Counted from the first letter of the stretch, positions 24,939-34,547 are shown. The stretch: DNA of 64,000 bases from Mycetohabitans rhizoxinica HKI 454 (GCF_000198775.1 NC_014722.1:175372-239371); one strand, 5' to 3'. Program-made: numbers and translations. The notes: a model not told the origin generated them from the letters alone.

Positions 24939-26001
24939 AAATTCTTATAAAAATCAAATAGTTATCACAGCACTGTGCACAAGTTATGCATCGAAAAAGG
25001 TCTGAGATGGCCTAATTTCGGACTCGCAGTGTACCCAAATTTGTACCCACCTGCCCCCGATGCCCGGGCCTAATTTTGCCTTGCTAATTCGTAAGGCCTG
25101 CGCCGCCGCGTGCCCGCCCGGTTTCCCCCGTTGGCCTGCCGACGAATGCCCTGGAGAACTCCGAGGGGGTGGTCGGGGGAGTCTGCCGGGCGCGGGTCGC
25201 TTCATTTCTGCCTTGGCAGACAGTTGCTAATCTAAAGTTTTTGATTTTAAATCAATGTCTTGCATACGCATGGTGGCAGGTCAATCTTCTTTCGGGTACA
25301 CAATCGGGCCTAAAACGGGACGGGACACACTCAATATAAGCAAGCAAGTATAGACGAGGGTGCGCTGTGCCCGTGGTGGGGTTATACACAAGCCGTAAAG
25401 CTATGTGGAGCGTCGCTGCTGTTTTTAGCGGGCCTAGCTTCTGGCAACGTGCCACGAATGCGTGTGCACGCGTGGGCTATCTGTTTGCCGTTTGCTGTGG
25501 TTTGCTTGCTGTTCGCCCGTTTGTAACGCGTTGCGAGCTATGGGTTAATTTCAGTCACCTTATCGACACAACACATCATTTCATCCTTCGATCGCTGCCG
25601 GGAGGCTTGCTGACCTTGTCGCAAGTCGCGTATCTGTGCCGCACTCCTGGAGCGAGCGAAGCAACGCGACGAGTGCCAGTGACAATAGCGTACCCTAGGG
25701 ACTGAAGGAGCGGAGTGCTCCTACAAGATAAGGGTGATAGTGGGCTCTCTACAATGACAGTGCCCCGACTTGTAAGCAGTGGGTGGTGCCTCCGCTTCTA
25801 GCCTGTTACTGTCTTTCACCGCCCAAGCCATAAGACTTGCTGATTGTTTATACATAATGTCGGAACGACATCTCCGAGCGAACTTCGAAGAATGCTACCC
25901 TTAGCGAAGGCTGAATGTAAGCCGGTATCTGTCCCATTCGAGCAGGATGCGAAGAATGCTATAGAAAGGGCTTTGCTCAATATGTGCAAAGGGGTTAATA
26001 C
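24939..26001. other. Gene-free stretch right of the tRNA fragment
   Basis: No convincing gene is seen. A short direct repeat (GTACCCA at about 25,030 and 25,044) lies about 100 bp from the tRNA fragment and could be recombinase arm sites. A plus-strand frame at 25,367-25,705 lacks coding character. Confidence 0.45.
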
Positions 26002-26751
26002 TTGAACAAGTACAATAAATTACTTGCCGCTATAGTTCTGGCTTTTACTCAATACGGCTGTGGAGGAGGCGATGGTGATGTATCCAGTTCTGTAACGGAT
26101 GCTCAAGGGCTTTACAGCGGCATAACAAGCAAGAATCAGACAATAAGTGCTCTGATCCTCGATGACGGCTCATTTTACGCATTATATGTGAATCCAAGCA
26201 GTTTGGGAGTAGTCGTGGGCAACGTAAAGGCCTCGGACGGTAAACTATCTTCTTCGGATATTATCGACTACGATTTGACCAACGCAGAAACGCATAAAAC
26301 GACTATTTCCGCAACGTACGCGCCAAAGGGTTGGCTAAACGGTACATTATCTTATCCAGGCGCGAATGGGAACAGCGTTACTTTTACAACCGACTATGAC
26401 ACAGGCTACGAAAAGACGCCGACACTTGCTGCGATAGCGGGCACTTACGGGGACACGAGCAAGGGATTAAATACAGGCAGTTTTACTGGCGTTTCTATTA
26501 CAACTGACGGGTATATAGCGTTCGATAGCGGGACGTGCAAGGCGAAAGGAACAATCGCACCCCGTACTTCCGGAAACGTGTATTCGCTGACACTGAATTT
26601 TGATGAGTCTCCGTCTTGCACGTACTCTGGCCAAATGTTATCAGGCATTGCGGGACTGGATGGCGACGTGGTAATCATGGTCGCTCGTGCGTCGGATACG
26701 TCACATCCGTTGCTATTTCTCGGGACTCAAATAGCAGACCTCGAAGGCTGA
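26002..26751 (+). CDS. Putative lipoprotein, 249 aa, low GC
   Basis: Starts with TTG after AGGGG. The N-terminus (NKYNKLLAAIVLAFTQYGCGGG) is a signal peptide with Cys20 as likely lipidation site, although the lipobox (QYGC) is unusual. The mature part is beta-rich with no enzyme motif. It has a clear paralogue at 39,837-40,562: shared blocks are GLYSGI..., ALILDDGSFYALY and GTIAPRTSGNVYSLTLNFDESPSCTY (there SGTLAPRVSSNVYDATLNFDGGAGCAY). Its AT-rich codon use contrasts with the neighbours and the paralogue, which suggests transfer from another source. Function unknown. Confidence 0.8.
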   Translation: MNKYNKLLAAIVLAFTQYGCGGGDGDVSSSVTDAQGLYSGITSKNQTISALILDDGSFYALYVNPSSLGVVVGNVKASDGKLSSSDIIDYDLTNAETHKTTISATYAPKGWLNGTLSYPGANGNSVTFTTDYDTGYEKTPTLAAIAGTYGDTSKGLNTGSFTGVSITTDGYIAFDSGTCKAKGTIAPRTSGNVYSLTLNFDESPSCTYSGQMLSGIAGLDGDVVIMVARASDTSHPLLFLGTQIADLEG

Positions 26752-26774
26752 CCGACTAATTCGAACTTGACCGA

Positions 26775-26799
26775 CGGGCGGTCTTACAATTGCCGCCCG
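26775..26799. terminator. Hairpin between convergent genes
   Basis: CGGGCGG (26775-26781) pairs with CCGCCCG (26793-26799) across an 11-nt loop, between the lipoprotein and the convergent DUF29 gene. No clear U-tract follows on either side, so terminator activity is only suggested. Confidence 0.4.
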
Positions 26800-26827
26800 C
26801 ACTATGCTCTTGTCAGCAGTGTGTTGA

Positions 26828-27268
26828 TTATTGTGATTGGTCTGGGAAAAACGTCGGGCCAAGCACTTGCTCCATCGACCACGGACAGGCGTCGGGAAAC
26901 ACATCCAAGCCGGTCTCCTCAATGGCCTTAGAAACCGCATCGGCCCAAATTTCACGTTGCCAGCTGGCGTCCTGCAACACGGGCTTCAGGCTTGGCGTAC
27001 GGCCCAATCGTTCAATGATTGCACGGCGCTGCTCCTTGATCGTACGCTGCCAGCTCGAACCCCGGCGGCCCGACTGATACTGCCATTTGAGCAGGTGGGC
27101 CAAAAGCACGGCCATCCGGTTCGCCAGTTCGCGTTGTTCGCTCTTACCCACGTCCTCAATTTCCTCCGCGATGTGTTCTATATCGAGGGCGGATAGCTTG
27201 CCCGCACGCAGTAGTGCAGCTTGCTCGTTGGCCCACGCTATTACATCTTCATCGTAGCTTGTTCCCAT
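26828..27268 (-). CDS. DUF29 family protein
   Basis: A 146-aa DUF29 protein. The conserved pattern is present: 'YDEDVIAWANEQAALLRAGKLSALDIEHIAEEIEDVGKSEQRELANRMAVLLAHLLKWQYQ' followed by 'SSWQRTIKEQRRAIIERLGRTPSLKP' and 'FPDACPWSMEQVL'. The function of the family is unknown; members are common in cyanobacteria and proteobacteria, often in mobile regions. A good GAGGGAG site precedes the ATG. It stands alone. Confidence 0.92.
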   Translation of the reverse strand: MGTSYDEDVIAWANEQAALLRAGKLSALDIEHIAEEIEDVGKSEQRELANRMAVLLAHLLKWQYQSGRRGSSWQRTIKEQRRAIIERLGRTPSLKPVLQDASWQREIWADAVSKAIEETGLDVFPDACPWSMEQVLGPTFFPDQSQ

Positions 27269-27476
27269 CAGTCATCTCCCTCGGTTAGAGGTTGCTTCTA
27301 TCAGACTTACCAGTTATCTATTATAGAGCCATCAATTAGCCGTCATCTGACGCCATGGGTTAAATGGTAGCTGGTGATACGAATGCTATGTCTAAGATTG
27401 CTCAATCAGCGCCCGTTCATCATATGTGGCCCCCACGTAGTCCGTCCTGAACAATCAACTTTGCTCTGCGGTAAGT

Positions 27477-28040
27477 TCATGCCGCCGACACCATGTAAGC
27501 CTCGCGATTGAGCAAAGCAACCCGGATCAGGGCGTAAAAAAGCCGCAGCTTGCGCAGGATCATCCGCAGGTTGTGGCCGGCGCCGCACAGCACCGCGTGG
27601 ATGGCATCGCCTAGTGCCCCTTTAAGCCAGTTGCGATTGAGCTTGTCGTCTGACTTCATGTGTCCGATGGCCGGCTCGATTGCGCTGCGACCTCGGATCA
27701 TTGTGCACAAGCCTCGCGTGACACCGCGTCGCAAGCCTGGGTAATAGATTTTCACGCCATCAATGGCCACACCTTGTAGCCACGGTCCACGACGGCGATC
27801 TGCGGTTGCGCCTCGCTCAGGATCGCCGCTTGTTCCAACGCTTGGGCCAGCGTGTGCCCGTCGTACGGATTGCCCGGCATCGAACGAGCGCCGACTACCA
27901 GACCTTCCTTGTGCGTGGTCGTAATCGACACCTTCACGCCGAATTCGTACGGCTTGTGCACTTTACCCTTATTCGATCGTCTCCAGGTCCTGCTCATGCA
28001 GGAACCGCAGTACAGTCATACCGGTTCCGCCCACGCGGCG
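27477..28040 (-). pseudogene. IS5-type transposase remnant (3' part, frameshifted)
   Basis: Two overlapping minus-strand frames form one transposase C-terminus: KVHKPYEFGVKVSITTTHKEGLVVGARSMPGNPYDGHTLAQALEQAAILSEAQPQIAVVDRGYKV. After a frameshift near 27,760 it continues as AIDGVKIYYPGLRRGVTRGL...RSAIEPAIGHMKSDDKLNRNWLKGALGDAIHAVLCGAGHNLRMILRKLR. The catalytic Asp in 'VVDRGYK' and the 'EPAIGHMK' Glu are present. The N-terminal part is missing. It differs in sequence from the IS5 remnant at 22.6 kb. Confidence 0.82.
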
Positions 28041-28178
28041 CGCACATCCAGCCTCCATCTGGCTTGTTTGGCAACTGCGTGCTCTGCGCGACGTACGTGT
28101 TTGCCCTATTCCGGCAAAAAAATGACATAACTTTATAATTGTATTTTCATAGAGTACTGGCGCGCTAGCATATTAAAT

Positions 28179-28202
28179 GTGCACCCATTTGAATGGGTGC
28201 AC
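28179..28202. repeat. Perfect inverted repeat, 11-bp arms
   Basis: GTGCACCCATT, a TG spacer and AATGGGTGCAC form a near-continuous palindrome in an AT-rich intergenic stretch. It lies about 80 bp beyond the stop of the DUF378 gene. There is no U-tract, so it may be an mRNA-end hairpin or a protein-binding site. Confidence 0.6.
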
Positions 28203-28280
28203 TGCACTCCAATACAGACGGCTGAGCGGTGCATTTGCCACTTTTGTGTAGCTCAAAATCAAAAGCAGCGAGCATGCGCG

Positions 28281-28544
28281 TCATTTTGGATCGCGTATAT
28301 CCGCGCTATCGGACACTGTCACCTTGGGCATGATGAAAGCCCTAATCAGACAATAAATCCCCGCCAACCCCACTAGTACGTAAATAATACGGGTCATCAT
28401 CGATCCGGCGCCCAGTATCGCCGCGACAAGGTCAAACTGAAACAGCCCGACCAGCCCCCAGTTTAGAGCGCCAATGATGACAAGCACGCCGGCAATCCAG
28501 TCGAATAGGTTGGAACGTGCGCCACAGGTGGTCACAATAGTCAT
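28281..28544 (-). CDS. DUF378 small membrane protein
   Basis: The start at 28544 follows GAGGAG and gives an 87-aa protein. It has two membrane segments (LFDWIAGVLVIIGALNWGLVGLF and MTRIIYVLVGLAGIYCLIRAF) and the DUF378 hallmark GALNWGLVG. The C-terminal tail is polar. The family is of unknown function. A longer in-frame extension to 28697 has no family match. Confidence 0.9.
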   Translation of the reverse strand: MTIVTTCGARSNLFDWIAGVLVIIGALNWGLVGLFQFDLVAAILGAGSMMTRIIYVLVGLAGIYCLIRAFIMPKVTVSDSADIRDPK

Positions 28545-29719
28545 AGTGATCTCCTCAAAAAAGGCAATGAAAGGGGATGTACCTTCTATCGCGCAACGAG
28601 CGTGCCTGCACGAACTCCTATGCTGTCGCGTCGGTTTCTTGGCGGCCTTGCGGTCCTGTTGGGGTATCAGTCGATATGGTGCCATAGCGATGTCCACGCT
28701 GGGTGAGTGCAGTGGTCACTTTTAAGCATCGAGCAAATCAATGTCTATGACCGACCGTACCAGATCAGCGACAAACGCTTTCAGCAGTCTAACAAAACGA
28801 CGTTGATGCGTCGCGAACTTATCTGCTGTATAGCAAGCGGGGTTTGCCTCAAAGTCGATCCGTAGTGTATTGACACTTGAAAAGGTCACAACGATCATTC
28901 AATCGTTGACCGGTCCGTTTGACAAATTGTGATTTGTCGCCGTGTATGGGCCAAAAGACAGTCTGCTGTCAAATGGCATCACATTGACCGTCGATTTGAA
29001 CGGGGATTGATCGGGCATCAGTTCAAGTTTGCGCCGTAACACTTCACTGGGGTAGCGCTGCCTCAGCACAACGCGCTATACACGTGCTTGACGCGTTGTG
29101 CGAGCAGGTAGCGGCTGAATCCGTCCATCACAATAGGATGACTGCGCTGAAATTCTGCACCGCATTGACCACGCTGGTGAGCCGACAGTCTGTCGAAGAC
29201 TCGTATCGCTTTCGACAAAATGCAGTCGCGGATTGTTCGCTTCGTCGATCACCTGTCGCAACGCCGCTTCAGATCGCTACGCACTGAACTCAGAAAGACC
29301 TGCTGCTGCGGTCGAGTCACTGCTTGAGGTCAGATGCACTATAAAACACCATGTTGGGAACAACGCAGAAATCGGGCACCGTTGCCCGAAAAGCAATGAA
29401 AACAGGTGGTCCCAATAAGCACTGGTCGGAATTTTGATGCTAATCGCCCCGTTCAGGTTTTTAGTTTTTCATAATTTGCGCCATACCGCGTGCTGCGCGT
29501 GCAGCGTCGTTTGGCCGAACAACCACGGCCCCAACGAAAAGACACCCTGCCTCACGACGCTGACCCGTGCCATGGCGCAAAAATCAGAAACCTTGATGTC
29601 CTTGAGCGACGAAGTGGCCACCTGTTAAACGATCCGAAAGCAGCAAACGAAGTCCACTAAAACAGTGTAGCTACGTCCCCACGTCAGACCGAAATAAGGT
29701 CAAGCAGCTGGATACGGGC
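28545..29719. other. 1.2-kb stretch without a supported gene
   Basis: Frames in this stretch are short and lack bias or motifs. The sequence reads as eroded non-coding DNA. No RNA gene is recognised. Confidence 0.5.
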
Positions 29720-31099
29720 TCATTCGCTCAGTCGGTTGCGCTCGATAAAGACTAAAATTTCGGCTTTTGCCTCTTCCCATTGCTGTTCAGACAGGTGGGG
29801 GGCTACCCGGGCGCCGGCTTCATCTAGTACGTGCAGCACTTCTACTTCATAGGCACCGTCGAGCAGACGCAGCGCGCGTTGCCATATCTGCGTTGACAGC
29901 GCAGTATTGAACGGCACCATACTGAGCAATCCGAGTGCCACCTGTGTGCGCTGCGCGGGCGGCATACGCTGAAGGAGAGGTTCGAGCTGCGATAGTTCAT
30001 ACGCGTGGTAAGCCGGCGGCAGCAGTGCCAACGCGTGCGGCAAATAGCGTAGCACGCGACCCAACTGGTGGTCTGGCAGTGACAGCGTCCAGCGCCACAG
30101 GTTGGCATAGTAACCAGGCCTTTGCTCGCCTGGCACCAGCCATATCGCGTTGGCCAACGCGATAATCGGCTCGTTGCGGTGCGACGCTGGTAGACGCTCT
30201 ACCCATTGAAGCAATATCTCCCAATACTCAGCGCGTGTCCCGTTCACGTCATTGCTGTAGCGGCGCATGCTAGGCAGCAGCCTTGCCAATTCCACAATTA
30301 CGTCAGCTTGATCGACGGCGTCCAATACGGGAAGCCGGCCCAAAAAATCCCGGTACTCGCGCAAAAATCGCGGCGGGTCGCCCCGCAAACTTTTGAGCAG
30401 TGATGCAACGGCAGGCCACAGGCTGCCTTGCTCGACACCCCAGCGCTGCGCGGCAGCATACGCAAAATCGTACAAAGCGCATTGCTGCTCGGGCGAGAAA
30501 TCGCACAAAGATTCGAACATGTATTTTTGTATCTGTGCACCTCGCTCCGGCACACGGCCTGCAGCCTCATAAACTTGTTGAAACGCCGTTGGCTGTTGTT
30601 CTTTCGGTAAATCCAGTATCCATGGCCACAGCATGCTGAGCGGTTCGGCGCGCAGCACTGGCTCGGCGCGAATACGCTCGATTTCACCGAGCAATTGGTG
30701 CATCGACGTCAGATCCCGCGCAAGATGAACTCGTTTGCAGCAGAGCCAACTGAGCCGCTTTTCTTGCAGCGTGTTATAGGTCCACCTATCCGTGCTCGAA
30801 AATTGGCCCATGTCGCAAAGCGGCACGTGTTCGGCCACCTGCTGAAGGATTTCAGGCGGCAGGTCATAGTACGTCGTCGGGCAGCTCGTCTGGTTCGACG
30901 CCAAGCTGTTTGCTGAGCAATCCGTTGCGTCAGTCAGTGAATCTGTCGTCGAGCGTTGCCGCACACGCGGGCTGCTCAGGACCGTCAAGCGCGAAGCATC
31001 GGGCGGGGCGCCGGCTGCAAAGCGGCCTGCTTGCTGGCCGTGCATCGCATACAAGGCTACCTGAGGACTGTCGGAAGCGGGGGGCAAATTAAAGTCCAT
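29720..31099 (-). CDS. F-box-like domain repeat protein (intact copy, candidate effector)
   Basis: A 459-aa protein beginning MDFNLPPASDSP, an N-terminus shared with the truncated paralogue at 17,280. Residues 1-76 are polar and low-complexity, as in secreted effectors. Residues 78-118 are F-box-like (YDLPPEILQQVAEHVPLCDMGQFSSTDRWTYNTLQEKRL). Residues 120-459 are helical repeats with recurrent 'RLP.L....QA.....LA.LL', 'RLPASHRNEPIIALAN' and 'RMPPAQRTQVALGLL' units. No signal peptide or membrane segment is seen. A longer open frame to 31159 is less likely. A host-directed role (SCF recruitment) is inferred from the F-box fold only. Confidence 0.82.
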   Translation of the reverse strand: MDFNLPPASDSPQVALYAMHGQQAGRFAAGAPPDASRLTVLSSPRVRQRSTTDSLTDATDCSANSLASNQTSCPTTYYDLPPEILQQVAEHVPLCDMGQFSSTDRWTYNTLQEKRLSWLCCKRVHLARDLTSMHQLLGEIERIRAEPVLRAEPLSMLWPWILDLPKEQQPTAFQQVYEAAGRVPERGAQIQKYMFESLCDFSPEQQCALYDFAYAAAQRWGVEQGSLWPAVASLLKSLRGDPPRFLREYRDFLGRLPVLDAVDQADVIVELARLLPSMRRYSNDVNGTRAEYWEILLQWVERLPASHRNEPIIALANAIWLVPGEQRPGYYANLWRWTLSLPDHQLGRVLRYLPHALALLPPAYHAYELSQLEPLLQRMPPAQRTQVALGLLSMVPFNTALSTQIWQRALRLLDGAYEVEVLHVLDEAGARVAPHLSEQQWEEAKAEILVFIERNRLSE

Positions 31100-31798
31100 T
31101 GACAAGCCTATTCGATTGTAGATTTTGACCAGCGCGGACGCGATGATCAGCTCCAGCACTCACGGGCATAGTCCTCGTTATCCTGCGCTCCAGTGTCCGA
31201 GTGTCCCTCCCGGTATTCATAACCTCGGTGGCGCAAGGCTTGAAGTCATCGCACATGCGATCTGCAAACTAAACGAAAACGTACGGTGTAGCATGGCGGT
31301 GAATCGTGACCGTAAAATTTTCGGCGGATAACGCATTGTTGGTGCACCGCGCACGCTCGAGCAGTACACCAAAGCAGTACTATCGTCAATATGCGGGTTC
31401 GATGTCGCCGACATAGCACGGCTAAGGCAGGCGGGTGTAATTGGATACAACGCAGACCACGTGCGACGGCATTGGCCGAGAATAGATCCTGTAAGAAAAC
31501 ATCCACAACTCGAACTTCGACGTGGAAGCTTCCGACTGCATCGCCGATCTGATGGACGGATGATTCGCGCTCTAAGTCACCGAAGACCCGGCCAACGACA
31601 GCTTCATGTTCGAGCCCTGGCTGTGCGCGCAGTGCTACATCGCATTCACGTGACCTGGTGGTGCAGCCCGGCCTTGGAGCAATGCCGCCGCGTGCAATGT
31701 GTCATGGTGTTTTCTTGACGAAGATTAAAGTGTGCCACCCGCGTTTGCCGCACACTGCCATTTTGGGCGCGCTGCCGCCATCGTCAAGAGGTTCAACC
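31100..31798. other. Stretch between F-box gene and nitronate monooxygenase
   Basis: No supported gene. Part of it would hold the promoters of the two divergent flanking genes. Confidence 0.45.
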
Positions 31799-33079
31799 GT
31801 GCTTGTGCAAAATGTCGTATGCAAACGCCTCAGGATCAAGGGCCGGACACTGTTGCCGATCGTACAGGGCGGCATGGGCGTGGGCGTGTCTGCGCATCGT
31901 CTGGCGGGAACCGTCGCGTCGCTCGGTGCGGTAGGCACGATTTCGAGTGTAGATTTGCGCCGCCATCATCCGGATCTGATGGAGCAAAGCCGGCGCTCGC
32001 GCGACCGGCAACTGATCGATTCGCTGAATCTGGAGGCACTGCGTCGGGAAGTGGTGGCCGCATTGCAGCTAGCCTCGGGCAATGGCCTGGTTGCGGTCAA
32101 CGTGATGCGCGCGGTGTCCTCATATGCATCGTACGTCACGCAGGCATGTGAAAGCGGCGCGGGCGCGGTCGTGGTTGGCGCGGGCCTACCGTTGGACCTG
32201 CCGGAGTTGACCGCTGACTTTCCGAACGTGGCGTTGATCCCAATCCTGTCGGATGCGCGCGGTATCGGCCTGGTGCTGAAGAAGTGGATGCGCAGGAACC
32301 GCCTGCCGGACGCCATTGTGATCGAGAACCCTCGTTATGCGGCCGGGCATCTCGGCGCGCCAACGCTCGACGGGCTGGACCATCCGAACTATGCGTCCCA
32401 GCAGGTGCTAGAAGGCGCACGCGAGTTATTTAAGACGCTTGGGCTGGAAGCGGAGAACATCCCGTTGATTGTCGCGGGGGGAATTCACCGCCACGAGCAG
32501 GTCCGGCATCTGCTCGACCTCGGCGCCAGCGCCGTGCAACTGGGAACCGCATTCGCGGTGACGGAAGAAGGCGACGCGCATCCGAATTTCAAAAAGGTGC
32601 TGGCCGAGGCAAAGCCAGAGGACATCGTGACGTTCATGAGCGTGGCCGGCTTACCTGCGCGCGCCGTGCGCACGCCGTGGCTGGCCAGCTATCTTGAGAA
32701 GGAACAGAAGCTGCAGCGGGCCGCCAAGCCGCGGCGATGCACGGTCGGATTCGACTGTCTGCAGCAGTGCGGGCTGCGCGATGGCATTGGCAAGCATGGG
32801 CAGTTTTGCATTGATATGAGGCTGGCCCATGCGCTCTCGGGTAACATCGAGCGCGGGTTGTTCTTTCGCGGCTCGGAAACCTTGCCGTTTGGCCACGCAA
32901 TCCGTCCGGTACGCGAGCTGCTTGACTATCTGCTGGGCGGCGCGACGCAGGCGCGCGCCGGCGACCGAGGATGCCATCTTTTCGGCGCCGGCACGACGGT
33001 TCACCCGAACGGATGCCCAACGGGCACACCATTGAGGCCTTCATTGAGCAGCGTACGCAAGGACCAGTCGGCGCAGTAG
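31799..33079 (+). CDS. Nitronate monooxygenase (2-nitropropane dioxygenase family)
   Basis: An FMN-dependent TIM-barrel oxygenase of about 426 aa. I chose GTG 31799 because AAGAGG lies about 7 nt upstream and the product then leads straight into 'LRIKGRTLLPIVQGGMGVGVSAHRLAGTVASLGAVGTISS', the family N-terminus. FMN and phosphate-binding segments are seen around 'PLIVAGGIHRHEQVRHLLDLGASAVQLGTAFAVTEE'. A C-terminal Cys-containing block (FDCLQQCGLRDG) is typical of this subgroup. It would detoxify alkyl nitronates such as propionate-3-nitronate. The last about 35 residues look unlike the family and may reflect a shifted or replaced 3' end. Confidence 0.88.
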   Translation: MLVQNVVCKRLRIKGRTLLPIVQGGMGVGVSAHRLAGTVASLGAVGTISSVDLRRHHPDLMEQSRRSRDRQLIDSLNLEALRREVVAALQLASGNGLVAVNVMRAVSSYASYVTQACESGAGAVVVGAGLPLDLPELTADFPNVALIPILSDARGIGLVLKKWMRRNRLPDAIVIENPRYAAGHLGAPTLDGLDHPNYASQQVLEGARELFKTLGLEAENIPLIVAGGIHRHEQVRHLLDLGASAVQLGTAFAVTEEGDAHPNFKKVLAEAKPEDIVTFMSVAGLPARAVRTPWLASYLEKEQKLQRAAKPRRCTVGFDCLQQCGLRDGIGKHGQFCIDMRLAHALSGNIERGLFFRGSETLPFGHAIRPVRELLDYLLGGATQARAGDRGCHLFGAGTTVHPNGCPTGTPLRPSLSSVRKDQSAQ

Positions 33080-33250
33080 CTGGAGAGCATGTCCAGGTCG
33101 GGGATATGCAAGTCCGCGTTGCGGTGCACGTGCCCGATGGCCTGCGAATAGACAGGGGTACGCCTGCCGTTCGCTGGAACAACGTCCCGCACCAGCGTGG
33201 GTTGACGACGGAAACGCTTATTCGCGAGCACCCGATCCGAGCCTACGACC

Positions 33251-33608
33251 ATGCGCTTGCAAATCGCCTCAGATCTTCACCTCGAATGGCTGCAGCAGGC
33301 ATTGCTCGAACCGTTCGACGGCAAGACGGTCGTCGTCACGCATCATGGTCCGCACCGGCAGTCAATCCATCCGCGCTACGATGGCAACCTGGCGAATGCG
33401 GCTTTTATTCCAGACCTCACGCCGCTGCTCGATCGGGTGGACCTGTGAATACACGGACACGTGCACGATTCGTTTGACTATAGCGTTGGCCGGTGCCGCG
33501 TGCTCACGCCCTCCCGTGGCTATGCGCTGAACCGTCGACAAGCTCGGGTGCCGGCCGAACGGCAATGGGAAAATTCGCCGTTCGACGCGCGTTGCGTCGT
33601 CGCCGTCT
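33251..33608 (+). pseudogene. Metallophosphoesterase, internal deletion and premature TGA
   Basis: The N-terminus MRLQIASDLHLE contains the DLH metal-binding motif, but it jumps straight to LLEPFDGKTVVVTHHGPHRQSIHPRYDGNLANAAF. The central metal motifs (GD.., GNHE) are absent, consistent with an in-frame deletion. RVDL is followed by TGA (33446-33448), where Trp is expected, and then IHGHVHDSFDYSVGRCRVLTPSRGYALN, the C-terminal GHxH motif. Non-functional as a phosphoesterase. Confidence 0.82.
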
Positions 33609-33652
33609 AAACTGACGGCCGGTGCGCCGCGCCGGCCGCGCGCGGCTATGGG

Positions 33653-34183
33653 CTACAGCATCCGACGCAGCGTTCGGTCTCGCAACAACACGTGACGACC
33701 GATCGCGGCCAACGCATGCAGTCCAATCACCCAGTAGAACAGATTGCCGATGAACACATGCATTGCCTTAAGCAGTGGTCGCGCGATGGGATCCGCGCCG
33801 ATCAGCCGGATATCCAGCCCGATGACCGGCAGCGAGACCGGGTTGCCGCCGGCGTTGACCATCAGGATGCCGAGCAGTGGCTGCGTGAAGATGAACAGGT
33901 ACAGCGCCAAGTGTACGACGCGCGCAAGGAACATCAGTATGCGCGTCGACTCGACCTCCGCGGGCACCCCATGCCACAGGCGCCAGAGCAACCGCAGCGA
34001 TGCGAGGGCCAGCACCAGCGAGCCGGAATAGAAATGAATCGTATTCCAAAACGCGCGGCTGTCGCTGCCCTTCGGGCCGCGTACCTCGATCGCGACATAG
34101 GCGAGGGCAACAAGCAAGAAAATCGCCCAATGCAAGAGAATAGCGGGTTTGGAATAACGATCCGTCGCGGGGGTGGCGGGCAT
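33653..34183 (-). CDS. Cytochrome b561
   Basis: A 176-aa bacterial b561 (CybB-type). It has four membrane segments: AILLHWAIFLLVALAYVAIEV; HFYSGSLVLALASLRLLWRL; VHLALYLFIFTQPLLGILMVNA; FIGNLFYWVIGLHALAAIGRHVLL. The haem-ligating histidines are in 'LLHW', 'TIHFYSG', 'HVFIGNL' and 'GLHALAAIGRH'. In E. coli this family oxidises quinol with superoxide. It is a single gene, divergent from the hpa operon. Confidence 0.92.
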   Translation of the reverse strand: MPATPATDRYSKPAILLHWAIFLLVALAYVAIEVRGPKGSDSRAFWNTIHFYSGSLVLALASLRLLWRLWHGVPAEVESTRILMFLARVVHLALYLFIFTQPLLGILMVNAGGNPVSLPVIGLDIRLIGADPIARPLLKAMHVFIGNLFYWVIGLHALAAIGRHVLLRDRTLRRML

Positions 34184-34492
34184 CTCGATGTCCTCATGTC
34201 GTTGTGATAGTGGGCCGGGCGTCCGGCGGGCGGGACGTCATTGCACGTCGTTTTGCTCGAGTTGCAATGGCGCATCGTCATTATCCTGTGCCCGCGCGAA
34301 TGTGTAATCGCCGAGCCTCGGTGCGCCCCGCCAAGCCGCGCTTAAAGCGCTCGTTCTGCTTGTACCCGCTTGCGGAAGAAGGGTTGTTGCTTTCATCGCA
34401 GCGCTCCGGTTCATTGACTGCGTTAGGATCGGCTCGTGACTTATGATGCAGTGGTAGCCGCCGAGCGTAGCAGGCTCGGATTGACTTTCCAA
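34184..34492. other. Intergenic region between cytochrome b561 and the hpa operon
   Basis: No supported gene is present. In many hpa clusters a MarR-type hpaR regulator lies beside hpaG, but none is encoded here. This region contains the divergent promoters of the b561 gene and probably part of the hpa control region. Confidence 0.5.
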
Positions 34493-34527
34493 GTTCTATT
34501 CTATTTAATATATTAATCATATAGAAC
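34493..34527 (+). promoter_or_regulatory. Nested AT-rich palindrome upstream of hpaG1 (candidate operator)
   Basis: Outer arms GTTCTAT and ATAGAAC flank an inner perfect 12-bp palindrome TTAATATATTAA (34505-34516), almost concentric, 21 bp before the hpaG1 start codon. HpaR and other MarR-family repressors bind AT-rich palindromes of this kind; the regulator itself is not in the window. Confidence 0.6.
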
Positions 34528-34547
34528 GATGTGACAAGGATTGCCAC

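Noticed and set aside
25367..25705. 112-aa plus-strand frame after the tRNA fragment
   Set aside because: No family resemblance, no clear ribosome-binding site, and composition like surrounding non-coding DNA.
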